A stretch of DNA of 64,000 nt from Paraliobacillus sp. PM-2 (GTDB taxonomy: Bacteria; Bacillota; Bacilli; Bacillales; Amphibacillaceae), in contig NZ_CTEI01000001.1 in assembly GCF_001368815.1 (NCBI RefSeq), positions 1,832,335-1,896,334 of the forward strand, given 5' to 3'. The notes beneath the pieces were generated by a model. It was given only the letters and a program-made list of their open reading frames with translations. It did not search any database and had not been told where the DNA came from. Below, piece by piece: positions 53,496 to 63,880 of this stretch (the first letter of the stretch is position 1; every line of letters starts with the position of its first letter). The translations under genes and the position numbers were made by a program.

Positions 53496-53780
53496 ATGAA
53501 TATGAAATCTACAGGTATTGTTCGTAAAGTTGATGAACTAGGACGCGTGGTTATTCCTATCGAGCTTCGTCGTACTTTGGGAATCAATGAAAAAGATGCT
53601 TTAGAAATTTACGTTGATGATGAAAGAATTGTACTACAAAAATATAAACCTAGTATGACTTGTCAAGTTACTGGTGATATTTCTGATGATAACTTATCAT
53701 TAGCTGATGGTAAGCTTGTATTAAGCCCAGAAGGTGCAAAAGCATTGGTTGATGAAATCAACTCACGTATAAACAAATAG
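53496..53780 (+). CDS. abrB: Transition-state regulator AbrB
   Basis: 94 residues; DNA-binding swapped-hairpin domain (IVRKVDELGRVVIPIELRRT) and C-terminal multimerization part. Represses stationary-phase and sporulation genes. The ATG at 53496 (MNMKSTGIV) is close to GGAGGAG; the ATG at 53502 is an alternative. The longer frame from 53463 is not likely. Only rightward gene in this part, as expected for abrB being divergent from metS. Confidence 0.97.
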   Translation: MNMKSTGIVRKVDELGRVVIPIELRRTLGINEKDALEIYVDDERIVLQKYKPSMTCQVTGDISDDNLSLADGKLVLSPEGAKALVDEINSRINK

Positions 53781-53790
53781 TAGTTAACTA

Positions 53791-53837
53791 AAAAAGATGA
53801 AGTATCTTTTATTTAAGAGATACTTCATCTTTTTTTA
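53791..53837 (+). terminator. Bidirectional terminator between abrB and rsmI
   Basis: Long perfect stem AAAGATGAAGTATCT/AGATACTTCATCTTT, T-rich on both strands; serves the convergent genes. Confidence 0.85.
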
Positions 53838-53852
53838 TATGTAGAATTAATC

Positions 53853-54731
53853 CTACTTGTTATTTATATGGTAAGCTTGGTAGACTTCACGCTTTTGTAT
53901 ATTCCGTTCTACCGACACTTTCTTAATTGCATCCTTACTGGATAGTTGTTCTTGTTGAACATAATGATTCACATGTGCTTCAATAGATAGGTCTTTCCAC
54001 CAATTATTTTCCATCACACTTTCATTGTCTATCCCCTCAATCACAAGACAGAACTCACCTTTAACCGTACCTGTATCTGTCCATGCTATTATTTCTTCTA
54101 ATGTCCCCCGAACATATTCTTCAAATCTTTTCGTTAATTCTCGTCCAATCACAACTGATCGATTACCAAAGTATTCATACAGTTCAGCAACAGTTTCTTT
54201 CACACGATACGGCGATTCATAGAGTAATATTGTATCTGTTAATTGACTTAATCGTTGTAGTGTTGCTTTTTTATCTTTACTTTTTCTTGGTAGAAAACCG
54301 TAAAAGTAGAAATGATTCGTATCAAGTCCTGAAGCAACTAAGGCACATAATCCAGCGTTTGCACCTGGTAATACAACGACAGGAATCGACTGTTTAATAG
54401 CAGCTTCAATTACTGGATTACCTGGATCAGACACAGCAGGCATACCTGCATCACTTACTAATGCTACATTCTTTCCATTTTGCATTGCTTCTATCAACAT
54501 CTGTTCACGTTGCTGATTACTATGTTCATGATAACTAACAAGCGATTGGTTGATTTCAAAATAGTTTAAAAGCTTTTTTGTGTTCCTAGTATCTTCTGCT
54601 GCAATAAAATCAACTTCCCGCAATGTATTTAATGCACGAATTGTAATATCTTCTAAATTACCAATGGGCGTCGGAACAACAAAAAGGGTTCCAACTGTTC
54701 TATTTGATTCAAAGCTTTTTTGTATTTGCAC
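53853..54731 (-). CDS. rsmI: 16S rRNA (cytidine-2'-O)-methyltransferase RsmI
   Basis: Methylates C1402 of 16S rRNA. 292 residues; starts at a GTG at 54731 with AGGAGG six bases upstream, and LFVVPTPIGNLEDIT soon after. The frame opens earlier (54779), but the GTG fits the family. The start overlaps the yazA end. Contains the SAM domain of the YraL/RsmI family (SDAGMPAVSDPG). Confidence 0.93.
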   Translation of the reverse strand: MQIQKSFESNRTVGTLFVVPTPIGNLEDITIRALNTLREVDFIAAEDTRNTKKLLNYFEINQSLVSYHEHSNQQREQMLIEAMQNGKNVALVSDAGMPAVSDPGNPVIEAAIKQSIPVVVLPGANAGLCALVASGLDTNHFYFYGFLPRKSKDKKATLQRLSQLTDTILLYESPYRVKETVAELYEYFGNRSVVIGRELTKRFEEYVRGTLEEIIAWTDTGTVKGEFCLVIEGIDNESVMENNWWKDLSIEAHVNHYVQQEQLSSKDAIKKVSVERNIQKREVYQAYHINNK

Positions 54732-55005
54732 ATCGATCCTCCTCCTTTTGAAACGCACGGATTCGATTGATCTTTTCACTTCTTTTTAATTGTTTTATAT
54801 AATATTCTTGTTTCATCGCTTCTTCCTTGGTCTGGAATGCTTCGTAATATTTAAGCAGAAAAGGTCCCCTTCCTCTTGTATATTTTGCTCCCTTACCTGA
54901 CTCATGCATAGCTAAGCGACGAAATAAATTATTCGTATAACCTGTATATAATGTTCCATCTTTACATTCTAAAATGTATACAACATGCTCATATTCCGTT
55001 TCCAT
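54709..55005 (-). CDS. yazA: GIY-YIG nuclease family protein YazA
   Basis: 98 residues with [17 protein letters not shown] at the N-terminus and the catalytic Arg/Glu of the GIY-YIG fold. It overlaps both its neighbours (rsmI 23 bp, yabB 17 bp). Single-domain; function not known. Confidence 0.9.
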   Translation of the reverse strand: METEYEHVVYILECKDGTLYTGYTNNLFRRLAMHESGKGAKYTRGRGPFLLKYYEAFQTKEEAMKQEYYIKQLKRSEKINRIRAFQKEEDRCANTKKL

Positions 55006-55738
55006 GAATAATTTGATCTAGCTCCTTTGTGTAATTTCCTTTTTGATCAAATACATATAAAGGGGGGAGGATACGCAAATCTGGATTACCATCACGTATT
55101 GCTTCTATTAATAAAATATTTGCCTCTTTCCCCTCTTTAGGATACACCAATTGTAACCGTTTTGGCTCTAGTTTATATGTCTTGAATAATGTTAAAATTT
55201 CTACTAATCGATTCGGTCGATGAACCATCGCTACTTTTCCACCTGATTTGGCTAACTTGCTACAAACACTTACAACGTCTTCTAATGTACAAAGCACTTC
55301 ATGCCTTGCAATAGTTAAGTAATCATTCTTGTTTTGGTGCGCTTTTTTTTCTGTTTGAAAATATGGTGGATTTACTGTTACTATATCAAACTTATTATTC
55401 CCAAATCGTGCTGGCATATCTTTTAAATCACCGTGGATCAGTTTTACTTGATCTGCTTTTTGATTTCGTATTACACTTCTTCTTGCCATATCATATAAGC
55501 GCGCTTGAATTTCTACCCCAGTAATAGTTGCTTGCGATTTTTTGCTTAATAATAAAGGAATAACACCATTACCTGTGCACAAATCTAGAATCTTCCCCTT
55601 TTTTATAGGAACCCGCGCAAAGTTGGACAGAAGCACAGCATCAATTGAAAAGGAGAATACAGTTGCACTTTGGATAATTTGCATTGACTCATCTGCCAAT
55701 AAATAGTCTAATCGTTCATCTTCTTTTAGCTCCATCAT
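54989..55738 (-). CDS. yabB: tRNA1(Val) adenine-N6-methyltransferase-like protein (YabB)
   Basis: 249 residues; SAM motif [14 protein letters not shown] and catalytic NPPY. Start at the ATG at 55738 with AAGGAG upstream; the frame opens at 55771. Member of the TrmN6 family by N6-methylase motif; the exact substrate is inferred. Confidence 0.9.
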   Translation of the reverse strand: MMELKEDERLDYLLADESMQIIQSATVFSFSIDAVLLSNFARVPIKKGKILDLCTGNGVIPLLLSKKSQATITGVEIQARLYDMARRSVIRNQKADQVKLIHGDLKDMPARFGNNKFDIVTVNPPYFQTEKKAHQNKNDYLTIARHEVLCTLEDVVSVCSKLAKSGGKVAMVHRPNRLVEILTLFKTYKLEPKRLQLVYPKEGKEANILLIEAIRDGNPDLRILPPLYVFDQKGNYTKELDQIIHGNGI

Positions 55739-55772
55739 GATTGTGTCTCCTTTTAAAATACATGCATTCAAT

Positions 55773-55820
55773 AAAAGGGCTGATAATTAAAGGTGTAAAT
55801 ACCTAAAATAATCAGCCCTT
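55773..55820 (-). terminator. Terminator-like hairpin after yabA
   Basis: Minus-strand AAGGGCTGATTAT pairs with ATAATCAGCCCTT with a long loop, then T4. Separates yabA from yabB. Confidence 0.7.
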
Positions 55821-55830
55821 GATACCTTCA

Positions 55831-56178
55831 TTATTTTGTTTTGTTTAAAAACAATAAACAAAACAAGCAATCTTCATCTTGTCTTGGACTTCCAAAATGC
55901 ACATTACAAATATGAAATCCCTCTTCATACAAACGTGCTAAATTGTCATACCCTTCTCCAATAGAAACATCACGATTCTCCGCCCCATTATCTGCTCCAG
56001 TATCGTTTGTTGTCTCATTCTCTAGACGATTCCGTAAGTGATGATTTTCCATAGATAAGCGATGATTTTCTTCCAACAGTTCACTAATGTGATTTTTTAA
56101 ATCTCCGAGCTGTTGATATAGTTGGCCAATTTGCTCTTCCATATAAGATACTTGTTCAAATACCTCTTTTTTATTCAC
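55831..56178 (-). CDS. yabA: Replication initiation control protein YabA
   Basis: 115 residues: N-terminal coiled coil (about 5-50, tetramerization) and a C-terminal zinc site [12 protein letters not shown]. Binds DnaA and DnaN to restrain initiation. Between ricT and yabB as in B. subtilis. Confidence 0.96.
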   Translation of the reverse strand: MNKKEVFEQVSYMEEQIGQLYQQLGDLKNHISELLEENHRLSMENHHLRNRLENETTNDTGADNGAENRDVSIGEGYDNLARLYEEGFHICNVHFGSPRQDEDCLFCLLFLNKTK

Positions 56179-56193
56179 GCTACCTCCACCCCA

Positions 56194-57021
56194 TTATTCC
56201 GTGGCTTGCGTATGAATAACTCCCTCATCGATTAGCTCATCTAACGTATACTCAATGACTCTCTCTTTATCGGGAATTTCTATTTGAATCATACGCTCTA
56301 GAATATTCAAGCCTACTACTTTACCATTTCCATAAGGTGTTTTAATTGATTCACCCAAATCTGGAAGTTCCTTTTTCGCTGTTTCATAATCATCGTTTTC
56401 GTATTTCAAACAACACATTAGACGCCCACATAAACCAGATATCTTCGCAGGATTTAATGATAAATTTTGATCTTTTGCCATTTTTATCGATACAGGCTCA
56501 AAGTCACCTAAGAAAGTTGAACAACAAAGCATTCTACCACATGGGCCAATTCCACCTAATAATTTTGCTTCATCTCTCACACCAATTTGACGTAATTCAA
56601 TTCGCGTCTTAAATATAGATGCAAGATCTTTTACTAAATTACGAAAATCTACTCTTCCATCAGCTGTAAAATAAAAAATTGCTTTATTACGATCGAAAGT
56701 ATATTCTACGTCAACCAAATTCATATCCAAACTATGTTCTATGATTTTCGCTTCACATACTTCATAGGCTTCTGTAGCATTTTCTTGATTTTCTGCTACT
56801 ATTCGTTTATCCTTTGGCGTTGCTATACGAATAACCTTTTTCAAAGGAAGTACAACATCTTCCTCATCAACATGTTTATTTGAAATAACTACTTTACCAA
56901 ATTCAACCCCTCTGACCGTTTCCACAATGACATAGTCATCCTTGGTAATGGTCATTTCGTCAGGATCAAAATAATATATCTTACCCGCTTTTTTAAAGCG
57001 AATTCCTATTACCTCTACCAT
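56194..57021 (-). CDS. ricT: RicT (YaaT), PSP1-domain protein
   Basis: 275 residues. Part of the RicA/F/T complex with Fe-S clusters that supports RNase Y, competence and sporulation in B. subtilis. Cysteine motifs GPCGRMLCC and GLCGRLMCC are intact. The ATG at 57021 has GAGGTG upstream; the frame opens at a GTG at 57030 that is inside the ribosome site. Confidence 0.96.
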   Translation of the reverse strand: MVEVIGIRFKKAGKIYYFDPDEMTITKDDYVIVETVRGVEFGKVVISNKHVDEEDVVLPLKKVIRIATPKDKRIVAENQENATEAYEVCEAKIIEHSLDMNLVDVEYTFDRNKAIFYFTADGRVDFRNLVKDLASIFKTRIELRQIGVRDEAKLLGGIGPCGRMLCCSTFLGDFEPVSIKMAKDQNLSLNPAKISGLCGRLMCCLKYENDDYETAKKELPDLGESIKTPYGNGKVVGLNILERMIQIEIPDKERVIEYTLDELIDEGVIHTQATE

Positions 57022-57026
57022 GTTTT

Positions 57027-58019
57027 TCACCTCTGCATTCGCAGTGTTAATTGCTCCATTAACAGTGTAGGATGAACATTTTGTTCTATGCGTTTCTTTG
57101 CTTCCATCATAGCATAAAGTATGTGCGTTGTATCACCTTTTGACCAATACATTGCACTTTTTTCTATTTTATCTATATATGATTTAAATATGATATTATC
57201 CTCTCTTCCAACAAGAAGATACATGATATCTTTATACCATAATACAAGCAAATCTAAGCCCAATTGTAACTGCTCTCTATTAGAGAAATGAGGCATCCAT
57301 TGCTTATGTATAAACAATAATACTTCCTCATTTTTATATTGAAGCATTTCAACCAATTGTACCACTAAATTTCGTGCTTGCGCAAACCACTCATCTTGGT
57401 CAAACACCTTCGCATCGTCTACATTATTTGTTAAAGCTGAAAATAAACGGGCATTTTCCTGTGTAATACCTGCATCTTGTAACACGACTTGCATTTTCTT
57501 TTCATTTAGGGGTTGTAATGCAATTACTTGACACCTAGAACGAATCGTATGAATAATTCCATTTACATTCTTCGTTAATAAAATAGCCGTTGTTTTCTTA
57601 CTCGGTTCTTCTAAGAATTTTAATAATCGATTAGCTGCATTTACCGTCATTTTATCTGCATCTTGAATAATATATACTTTTCTATTTGATTCTAAACCAG
57701 TATATGTGAATTCTTTTTGCAAATGTAAAATTTGGTCCTTTTTTATGGAGCTACCTTCAGGGATGACTTTGTGAACATCCGGATGATTCCCAGATGAAAT
57801 ACGAATACAATTCTTACAGGTATGACAAGGCTCACCATCTACCTGATCGATACAGAAAATACTTTTTGCTAGCAATGTAGCTATATTATTTTTACCTATT
57901 CCTTTTTGGCCGTGAAACAAATAAGCATGGGAAATTCGATCGCGCTTAATCATATTCAGTACCATCTTTGTTGCAATAGGTTGAATTGTTTCTAGTTGAC
58001 TCCAATTATCCATGTCCAT
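57027..58019 (-). CDS. holB: DNA polymerase III delta' subunit
   Basis: Part of the clamp loader. 330 residues; P-loop HGQKGIGKNN (about 36-45), zinc site CHTCKNC, and SRC motif (IRSRCQ). Length normal. AAGGGCG precedes the ATG. The ricT frame overlaps its stop. Confidence 0.95.
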   Translation of the reverse strand: MDMDNWSQLETIQPIATKMVLNMIKRDRISHAYLFHGQKGIGKNNIATLLAKSIFCIDQVDGEPCHTCKNCIRISSGNHPDVHKVIPEGSSIKKDQILHLQKEFTYTGLESNRKVYIIQDADKMTVNAANRLLKFLEEPSKKTTAILLTKNVNGIIHTIRSRCQVIALQPLNEKKMQVVLQDAGITQENARLFSALTNNVDDAKVFDQDEWFAQARNLVVQLVEMLQYKNEEVLLFIHKQWMPHFSNREQLQLGLDLLVLWYKDIMYLLVGREDNIIFKSYIDKIEKSAMYWSKGDTTHILYAMMEAKKRIEQNVHPTLLMEQLTLRMQR

Positions 58020-58084
58020 ACGCCCTTTTAATATTGGATCTTTCTATCATTTGCATGATCGCCAATTACTTCTGGCGAAAGATA

Positions 58085-58117
58085 AAAAAGAGTGAAATTC
58101 AATGAATTTCAGCTCTT
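58085..58117 (-). terminator. Rho-independent terminator after yaaR
   Basis: Minus-strand TGAAATTC/GAATTTCA stem extended by AGAG/TCTT around a bulge, with T6. Confidence 0.75.
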
Positions 58118-58166
58118 ACATTTATCTTATTTATTTTATCATTTTTTTTGACAAGCATATAGTCAG

Positions 58167-58607
58167 TTATGAATATAAATTAATTAAAAGGCCCTTTATT
58201 TCCCCTATTACATCAAGTATACCAATGGAACGTTTTTCTTGTTCTATTATTACTTCTGTCAAACGTAATAGCCTTTCATCAATTTCTTTTACAATTGTAA
58301 GTTTTCGATTATTTCCCTGGAAATTAAAACTATGTGAATGATTTAAATCCATACCGTATTGTGCTGCCTCTTTAACAAAGTCTTTTACCAACCTTTTATA
58401 CTTTGCTAAATCTTTAATAGAGCGATAACGCGCTAATCGTTCTCCTTGTAGTGTTATATTTTTTACTAATTCCGTTAATTGTTCGTGTTGCAACTTTTGG
58501 GTTTGCGAGGCAACTAATGCATCAAATTTCCTTTCACCTTTTTGATTGTTCATTGCCTGTGTTTTTGTTGCTTCTAGCTGTGCTCGCATCTCTTGTTTAA
58601 TCTTCAT
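58167..58607 (-). CDS. yaaR: DUF327 protein YaaR
   Basis: 146 residues, mostly helical, of the YaaR/DUF327 family conserved beside tmk and holB in Firmicutes. Function unknown. It lies between darA and holB as in B. subtilis. Confidence 0.9.
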   Translation of the reverse strand: MKIKQEMRAQLEATKTQAMNNQKGERKFDALVASQTQKLQHEQLTELVKNITLQGERLARYRSIKDLAKYKRLVKDFVKEAAQYGMDLNHSHSFNFQGNNRKLTIVKEIDERLLRLTEVIIEQEKRSIGILDVIGEIKGLLINLYS

Positions 58608-58669
58608 TTATATAATCTCCCTTAAAGCTGCTTTATAGCTTAAATAGAATAAGAGAAAAATGCAATAGA

Positions 58670-59663
<994 letters not shown>

Positions 59664-59747
59664 ATGCATTCTCCTTTTAGAAAACAAGACTTAACAATAA
59701 AGTCTTTGTTTTACTTATACTACATCCCAACAAAAGATACTTTTTTG

Positions 59748-61175
59748 TTAATTAAAAACAAATATACCTGTTTGTATATTATCTTGTTGAAAATTAATGT
59801 TATTATCTAATAGATATTTAATATGGTTAATATGTTCTGTTTCAATTACCTCACCTTTAACTAAGATTGGAATGCCTGGTGGATATGGAACAACCTGTTC
59901 TGCTGCAACTTTTCCCTCAGCCTGTTTCCATTCTGTAAACACCCGATCTAACCAATCCATTTCTTGATGAGTAAAAGCTAAACATCCTAATTTCTTTGGA
60001 AAAAAGTTTATGTTTTTTTCTATTGTAGCATGTTTTTTAGATATTTTTAATTCTGTTAAGATTTTTTCCAAAGCATTTTCTAGCCGCTCCCATTGATGGA
60101 ATGGTTCTAAACCATGAATAAATAAAATTTGCTCCTCTGTAACTAACTCTGGGAAAATAGAGCATGCTTCAAAAGATTGGGCTACTTTTTTTGCACTAAC
60201 ACCAGCTTTCATATGCAAAATTATCTTTAGTGGATCATCTATTTTAGCTTGTAAGGGAATAAGATCCCATTTATCACTTTTCATTGTGTTTCTCATTCGT
60301 AAAACACTTTTTAAAAGTAGATCTATATCACTTTTAGTTTTTGTAGCTAAATAATTACGAGCAATATCCAAACTCACTAATAATGGATAGGAAGGACTAC
60401 TTGATTGTAGCATCTTCAAACAGTATGCCACTTTGTCTTTATCTATGATTGAGGAGCGAATATGTAAATAAGCAGTCATCGTCATTGCTGGCGCCATTTT
60501 ATGTGCAGATTGAACAACAGCATCAGCACCCAGTGTTAATGCACTAGCAGGGAAATGGGAATGGTTAATCGAGAAATGTACCCCATGTGCTTCATCAATT
60601 AAAACAGCTATCTGATTATCATGTGCCATTTCTATTATTGATCGCAAATCGTATGTACGACCAAAGTAATCAGGATAAGTTAAAATAATGGCTTTAGCCT
60701 CTGGATACTGCTTGATTACCTGTTCAATTTGATCTTGACTCGGGGTAGTATATCTATGAACTTGTTCATCAAAGGCAGGGGCGACCATAATTGGCATTGC
60801 TCCACTTAATTCAATACCATTCCAAATAGATTTGTGGCAATTCCTCTGAATAATAACTTTATCTCCTCTACAACACGATGCAAGAATCATCGCAAGATTA
60901 CCAACCGTACTTCCACCGATCAGAAAAAAAGTATGATCTGTCTGGAACCATGCACTGGCTAAGCTTTGCGCTTCAGCAATAACATCTTGCGGTGCATGTA
61001 AATCATCTAAACCAGACAGCTCTGTCATATCAATAGACATAATTTCTTTGTATATTTTTTGCCCCTGGAGCGGTATAATAGCACCATTTTTATGTCCTGG
61101 TACATGAAATGATATCGGATCTTTTTCAATAAATTGATTTAATCTATCTAATAGAGGTATTCTTTTTTGATTCAT
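59748..61175 (-). CDS. Orn/Lys/Arg decarboxylase-family protein (YaaO)
   Basis: 475 residues of PLP fold type I. The PLP lysine is in QSAHKMAPAM; the N-terminal FHVPGHKNG is the family hallmark. Substrate (Lys, Orn or Arg) cannot be told. ATG at 61175; the in-frame TTG three bases before is unlikely. In B. subtilis yaaN and xpaC lie upstream; here those are absent and a transposon relic takes the space. Confidence 0.9.
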   Translation of the reverse strand: MNQKRIPLLDRLNQFIEKDPISFHVPGHKNGAIIPLQGQKIYKEIMSIDMTELSGLDDLHAPQDVIAEAQSLASAWFQTDHTFFLIGGSTVGNLAMILASCCRGDKVIIQRNCHKSIWNGIELSGAMPIMVAPAFDEQVHRYTTPSQDQIEQVIKQYPEAKAIILTYPDYFGRTYDLRSIIEMAHDNQIAVLIDEAHGVHFSINHSHFPASALTLGADAVVQSAHKMAPAMTMTAYLHIRSSIIDKDKVAYCLKMLQSSSPSYPLLVSLDIARNYLATKTKSDIDLLLKSVLRMRNTMKSDKWDLIPLQAKIDDPLKIILHMKAGVSAKKVAQSFEACSIFPELVTEEQILFIHGLEPFHQWERLENALEKILTELKISKKHATIEKNINFFPKKLGCLAFTHQEMDWLDRVFTEWKQAEGKVAAEQVVPYPPGIPILVKGEVIETEHINHIKYLLDNNINFQQDNIQTGIFVFN

Positions 61176-61215
61176 CAATGTATATTCATCCCTTTGTACT
61201 TTTCTATATATTTAT

Positions 61216-61300
61216 GTTGAACCCTCTCACCACTTAACGACTTTATGGTCTGTTTGAAGTGGGAGATTCCTAAGAACACTAACCTAACAGTCAGTTTTAA
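61216..61300 (-). repeat. Right-end hairpin of an IS200/IS605-type element
   Basis: Minus strand: CTCCCACTT pairs with AAGTGGTGAG through one bulged T (61225-61265), followed by GGTTCAAC, the usual end of IS605 elements. It follows the tnpB relic and may be the end of an omega-RNA scaffold. Confidence 0.7.
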
Positions 61301-61555
61301 TTAGGCTATCCCCGTCGGACCTACGGTTAGAAGTCTTATTGCTTCATCTTTAATTTTTTTACTTGCGTTAAGATCCCTGTCGTGATGTGTACCACAAGAT
61401 ACAAATCCTCTATACCAACTATGTCGTGGTTTTTGACAATACGGTATGAGATTTTATGCAAGTAATCTTTTCTTATATTGATTATTTTTTCATGAATACG
61501 TGCAACCTTGATTCGTTGTTTGTGCCAAATGGAGTCTTCTCGCTTCTAATGATAA
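61301..61555 (-). pseudogene. tnpB: Degenerate tnpB (IS200/IS605 family) relic
   Basis: Translated on the minus strand, HKQRIKVARIHEKI...IVGIEDL, then after an internal deletion and frame change SCGTHHDRDLNASKKIKDEA and LLTVGPTGIA, the last TnpB residues, followed by the stop TAA at 61301. The middle of the RuvC domain and the first half of the zinc finger are missing, and the 5' part has a nonsense codon. No left end is seen. Not able to code a working nuclease. Confidence 0.85.
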
Positions 61556-61613
61556 AGTGCATTTCTCTACTAATATAGTTTAACAAAATTAGTGTCGCAA
61601 GTTATAATACAAA

Positions 61614-61646
61614 AATAAAAACTCGTATTTTATAAGTAATACGAGT
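61614..61646 (-). terminator. Rho-independent terminator after gin
   Basis: Minus-strand stem ACTCGTATT/AATACGAGT with an eight-base loop and T5. Confidence 0.85.
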
Positions 61647-61654
61647 CCGTTAAA

Positions 61655-61849
61655 TTATGAATATTGCTTTCGTTTATTTATTTGTTTTAGTTTATTAACA
61701 AAATAAGTATAGGATGCATCTTCTGGATTAGTTTCTATCATTTTTCTTTCACAAGACTGACAAATAAAAAGATGATAGAGATGAATGCCATCTTTTTCTT
61801 TTCTATGACAGACACCACATTCTTCAAATTTAATTCGTTCTTCCACCAT
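61655..61849 (-). CDS. gin: Anti-sigma-G factor Gin (CsfB)
   Basis: 64 residues (MVEERIKFEECGVCHRK), zinc-binding pairs CGVC and CQSC. Holds sigma-G inactive in the early forespore and sigma-E in the mother cell. The ATG at 61849 is preferred, as GGAGG lies five bases before; an ATG at 61861 covers the site. A sigma-F type promoter is upstream. Confidence 0.93.
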   Translation of the reverse strand: MVEERIKFEECGVCHRKEKDGIHLYHLFICQSCERKMIETNPEDASYTYFVNKLKQINKRKQYS

Positions 61850-61868
61850 CTCCACCTCCATTTGTTAA

Positions 61869-61897
61869 TAGTCTAACCATTTAATATAATTCTATAC
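61869..61897 (-). promoter_or_regulatory. Candidate sigma-F promoter of gin
   Basis: Minus strand GTATA (61893-61897) and GGTTAGACTA (61869-61878), spacing 14. The sigma-F consensus is GYWTA-N15-GGNNANAHTR; all specified bases match, spacing one shorter. Confidence 0.65.
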
Positions 61898-62099
61898 ATT
61901 ACTAAGTTAAGAATCTGTTATTTTTTTGCGCTGTCATAAAAATCAAATGGTAGATTAAACAAAGAGAGGGTGATAAATCATAAATCTCCTCATAAATAAA
62001 CTGCCTTTTCCCTTTATTCATTCGAAAAGACAGTTATACTTTTTACTTACTTTCATTATTACTGAAATACTCATATTTAAGATAAAACTACTGTGGTTG

Positions 62100-63194
62100 T
62101 TAATACTCGCGTTTTTCAATAGACTCATTAATATCTTCGTAAATTGCATCAACAACTGAAAAGTCAGTAGCATCAACATAGATCTTTCTCAATTGATCAT
62201 GTATACTTTTTGCTTCTTGTAAATATTCAATTCCTTCTTTCATTCGTTGTTTATAACGCTTGTTGAGGTCGTTAATTTCATATTCATTCGCTTCATCGGT
62301 TCCGGGAGTAATTGTTTTTTCATATAAATCAATGATTTCATCTCCATGTTTATTTGGAAAATATTCATGAGGATCTGTGCTATCAAATATACAAACGCCT
62401 AGTTCTCTAATAATAACCATATCAATACTGTCTGGATCAAATCCACAATGATATACTTCGACATCGAAATCCCGCTCTGTAGCTGTTTCTGCAATTTTTT
62501 TCAAGAGTGTTGATTTCCCAGTTCCAGCCCGTCCCTTGATAAAATATCGTTTCTTTAGTCCTTCTGTAATATTTGAAATAAAGTCTACAACACCACTTGG
62601 AGTAGAGGCACCAAAAAAACGATGTCGTGTTATAGGCTTTGCACAATTACCTTGTTTACTAATGAATATCTTATCAATTAATTCTTTTGTTACTTTATCT
62701 GCTTTTTCAAAATCAATATTACTAATGTATATAGATTCTAATTCATCATGAATTAGCAATCCTCTTTCAAATGATTTATACGCCAATTCAAACGTTTCGC
62801 TTTTCTGCTTCTGGTAATTTAATATAGCTTGACGATTTGTGCTCAGTAATGCAGTATCCCATGCAACACCTAAATTAACATATTGTTCAATTGCTCCCGG
62901 AGCTTTTGGCTTTAATACGTGTGGTTGTGTTGTATCAATTATTGCGCATTTTAAATCTGGAATGATTAAACCAACTAACTTATCATTTTCAAATGAAGAT
63001 TGTATTTGTTCAATATCATATCCTTTATCGCTCCATTTACTTGCAAGTCTTTTAATTAAGCTGGATTTACCATTACTTGGTCCACCAATTAATGTATAAA
63101 TTATTTCTAGTCCTTGTAAATTGGACTCAAGTAGGTTGTAAAATCCTTTTGCCGTATTACCTCCTACAAAATAATTCACTATTTTTCCTGACAT
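62100..63194 (-). CDS. Tandem-duplicated P-loop ATPase of unknown function
   Basis: 364 residues from the ATG at 63194 (MSGKIVNYFVGG), preceded by AGGAGG; the frame opens at 63227. Two P-loops, GGPSNGKSSL and GRAGTGKSTL, each followed by a matching block: GLIIPDLKCAIIDTTQPHVL in the N-half, MVIIRELGVCIFDSTDPHEY in the C-half. So the protein arose by internal duplication. It resembles a two-domain ATPase family of spore formers (PRK06851-like), which has no known function. Between gin and the rRNA operon. Confidence 0.85.
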   Translation of the reverse strand: MSGKIVNYFVGGNTAKGFYNLLESNLQGLEIIYTLIGGPSNGKSSLIKRLASKWSDKGYDIEQIQSSFENDKLVGLIIPDLKCAIIDTTQPHVLKPKAPGAIEQYVNLGVAWDTALLSTNRQAILNYQKQKSETFELAYKSFERGLLIHDELESIYISNIDFEKADKVTKELIDKIFISKQGNCAKPITRHRFFGASTPSGVVDFISNITEGLKKRYFIKGRAGTGKSTLLKKIAETATERDFDVEVYHCGFDPDSIDMVIIRELGVCIFDSTDPHEYFPNKHGDEIIDLYEKTITPGTDEANEYEINDLNKRYKQRMKEGIEYLQEAKSIHDQLRKIYVDATDFSVVDAIYEDINESIEKREY

Positions 63195-63444
63195 CCATAC
63201 TCCTCCTTTTAGACTTTGGAAGGTCATCTAACCTAACCTATGTAAATAGGAGCGATTTCATTACAAAAAATTTATTTTCATTAAAATTTTTCTTATCTTT
63301 ATATATTTTTTTATATGCTAAGAAATTCTAGGGAAATAAAAGAGAGGGGAATGCGTGTATTTTTTTGCTTCTATGGAAGCCTTGATAGATCAACGGGCAC
63401 CACCATATTTAGTATAGAGCCCAATAGAGCCTGTTTTCAAATCA
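63195..63444. other. Gene-free region between ATPase and rRNA terminator
   Basis: 250 bp, AT-rich. Near the ATPase there are no convincing promoter hexamers; a small GCTTC-TATG-GAAGC hairpin lies near 63370. Nothing else seen. Confidence 0.5.
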
Positions 63445-63482
63445 AAAAACCCCTTTTGAAATAAATTCAAAAGGGGTTTTTT
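63445..63482 (-). terminator. Terminator of the rRNA operon
   Basis: AACCCCTTTTGAA/TTCAAAAGGGGTT stem with flanking A and T runs, bidirectional in form. Confidence 0.9.
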
Positions 63483-63486
63483 AGGT

Positions 63487-63603
63487 TGCCTAGCGACGTC
63501 CTACTCTCACAGGGGCAAGGCCCCAACTACCATCGGCGCTGAAGAGCTTAACTACTGTGTTCGGCATGGGAACAGGTGTGACCTCTTCGCTATTGTCACC
63601 AGG
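63487..63603 (-). rRNA. rrf: 5S ribosomal RNA
   Basis: Minus strand contains the 5S core (CGAAGAGGTCACACCTGTTC, AAGCTCTTCAGCGCCGATGG and GTGAGAGTAGGACG). About 117 nt; ends estimated. Confidence 0.95.
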
Positions 63604-63880
63604 CCTTTAGGATGAAGGTCATGCAGACGTTGCCACAAGATGTGGCAAAATTAGTCTGTATTCCTTTAAATTGAAATATACACCTTCAAAACTAGATAAG
63701 ACAGACAAGTATTCATATTATATATAATCTAGCTCCATCAACCAACAACTGGGTGTCTTCGCCAATCACCCTACGATAAGTCATCATCAATTTCTTGTCA
63801 GAAATTGTGATTCCTTTATCTCAGTTCATTGTCTCCAGCCACTGCGTTGTTAAACGGTTGATTCCGCTTTTTTAATATAG
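63604..63880. other. 23S-5S spacer
   Basis: About 277 bp; no tRNA or other gene. Contains possible processing stems only. Confidence 0.5.

Noticed and set aside
61655-61861. Start of gin at 61861
   Set aside because: That ATG is part of the ribosome-binding region; the ATG at 61849 is in the right place.
62437-62646. Short frame within the ATPase gene
   Set aside because: It is a shadow of the two-P-loop ATPase in another frame, with no start signal.
63604-63880. tRNA in the 23S-5S spacer
   Set aside because: No cloverleaf or T-arm sequence was seen.
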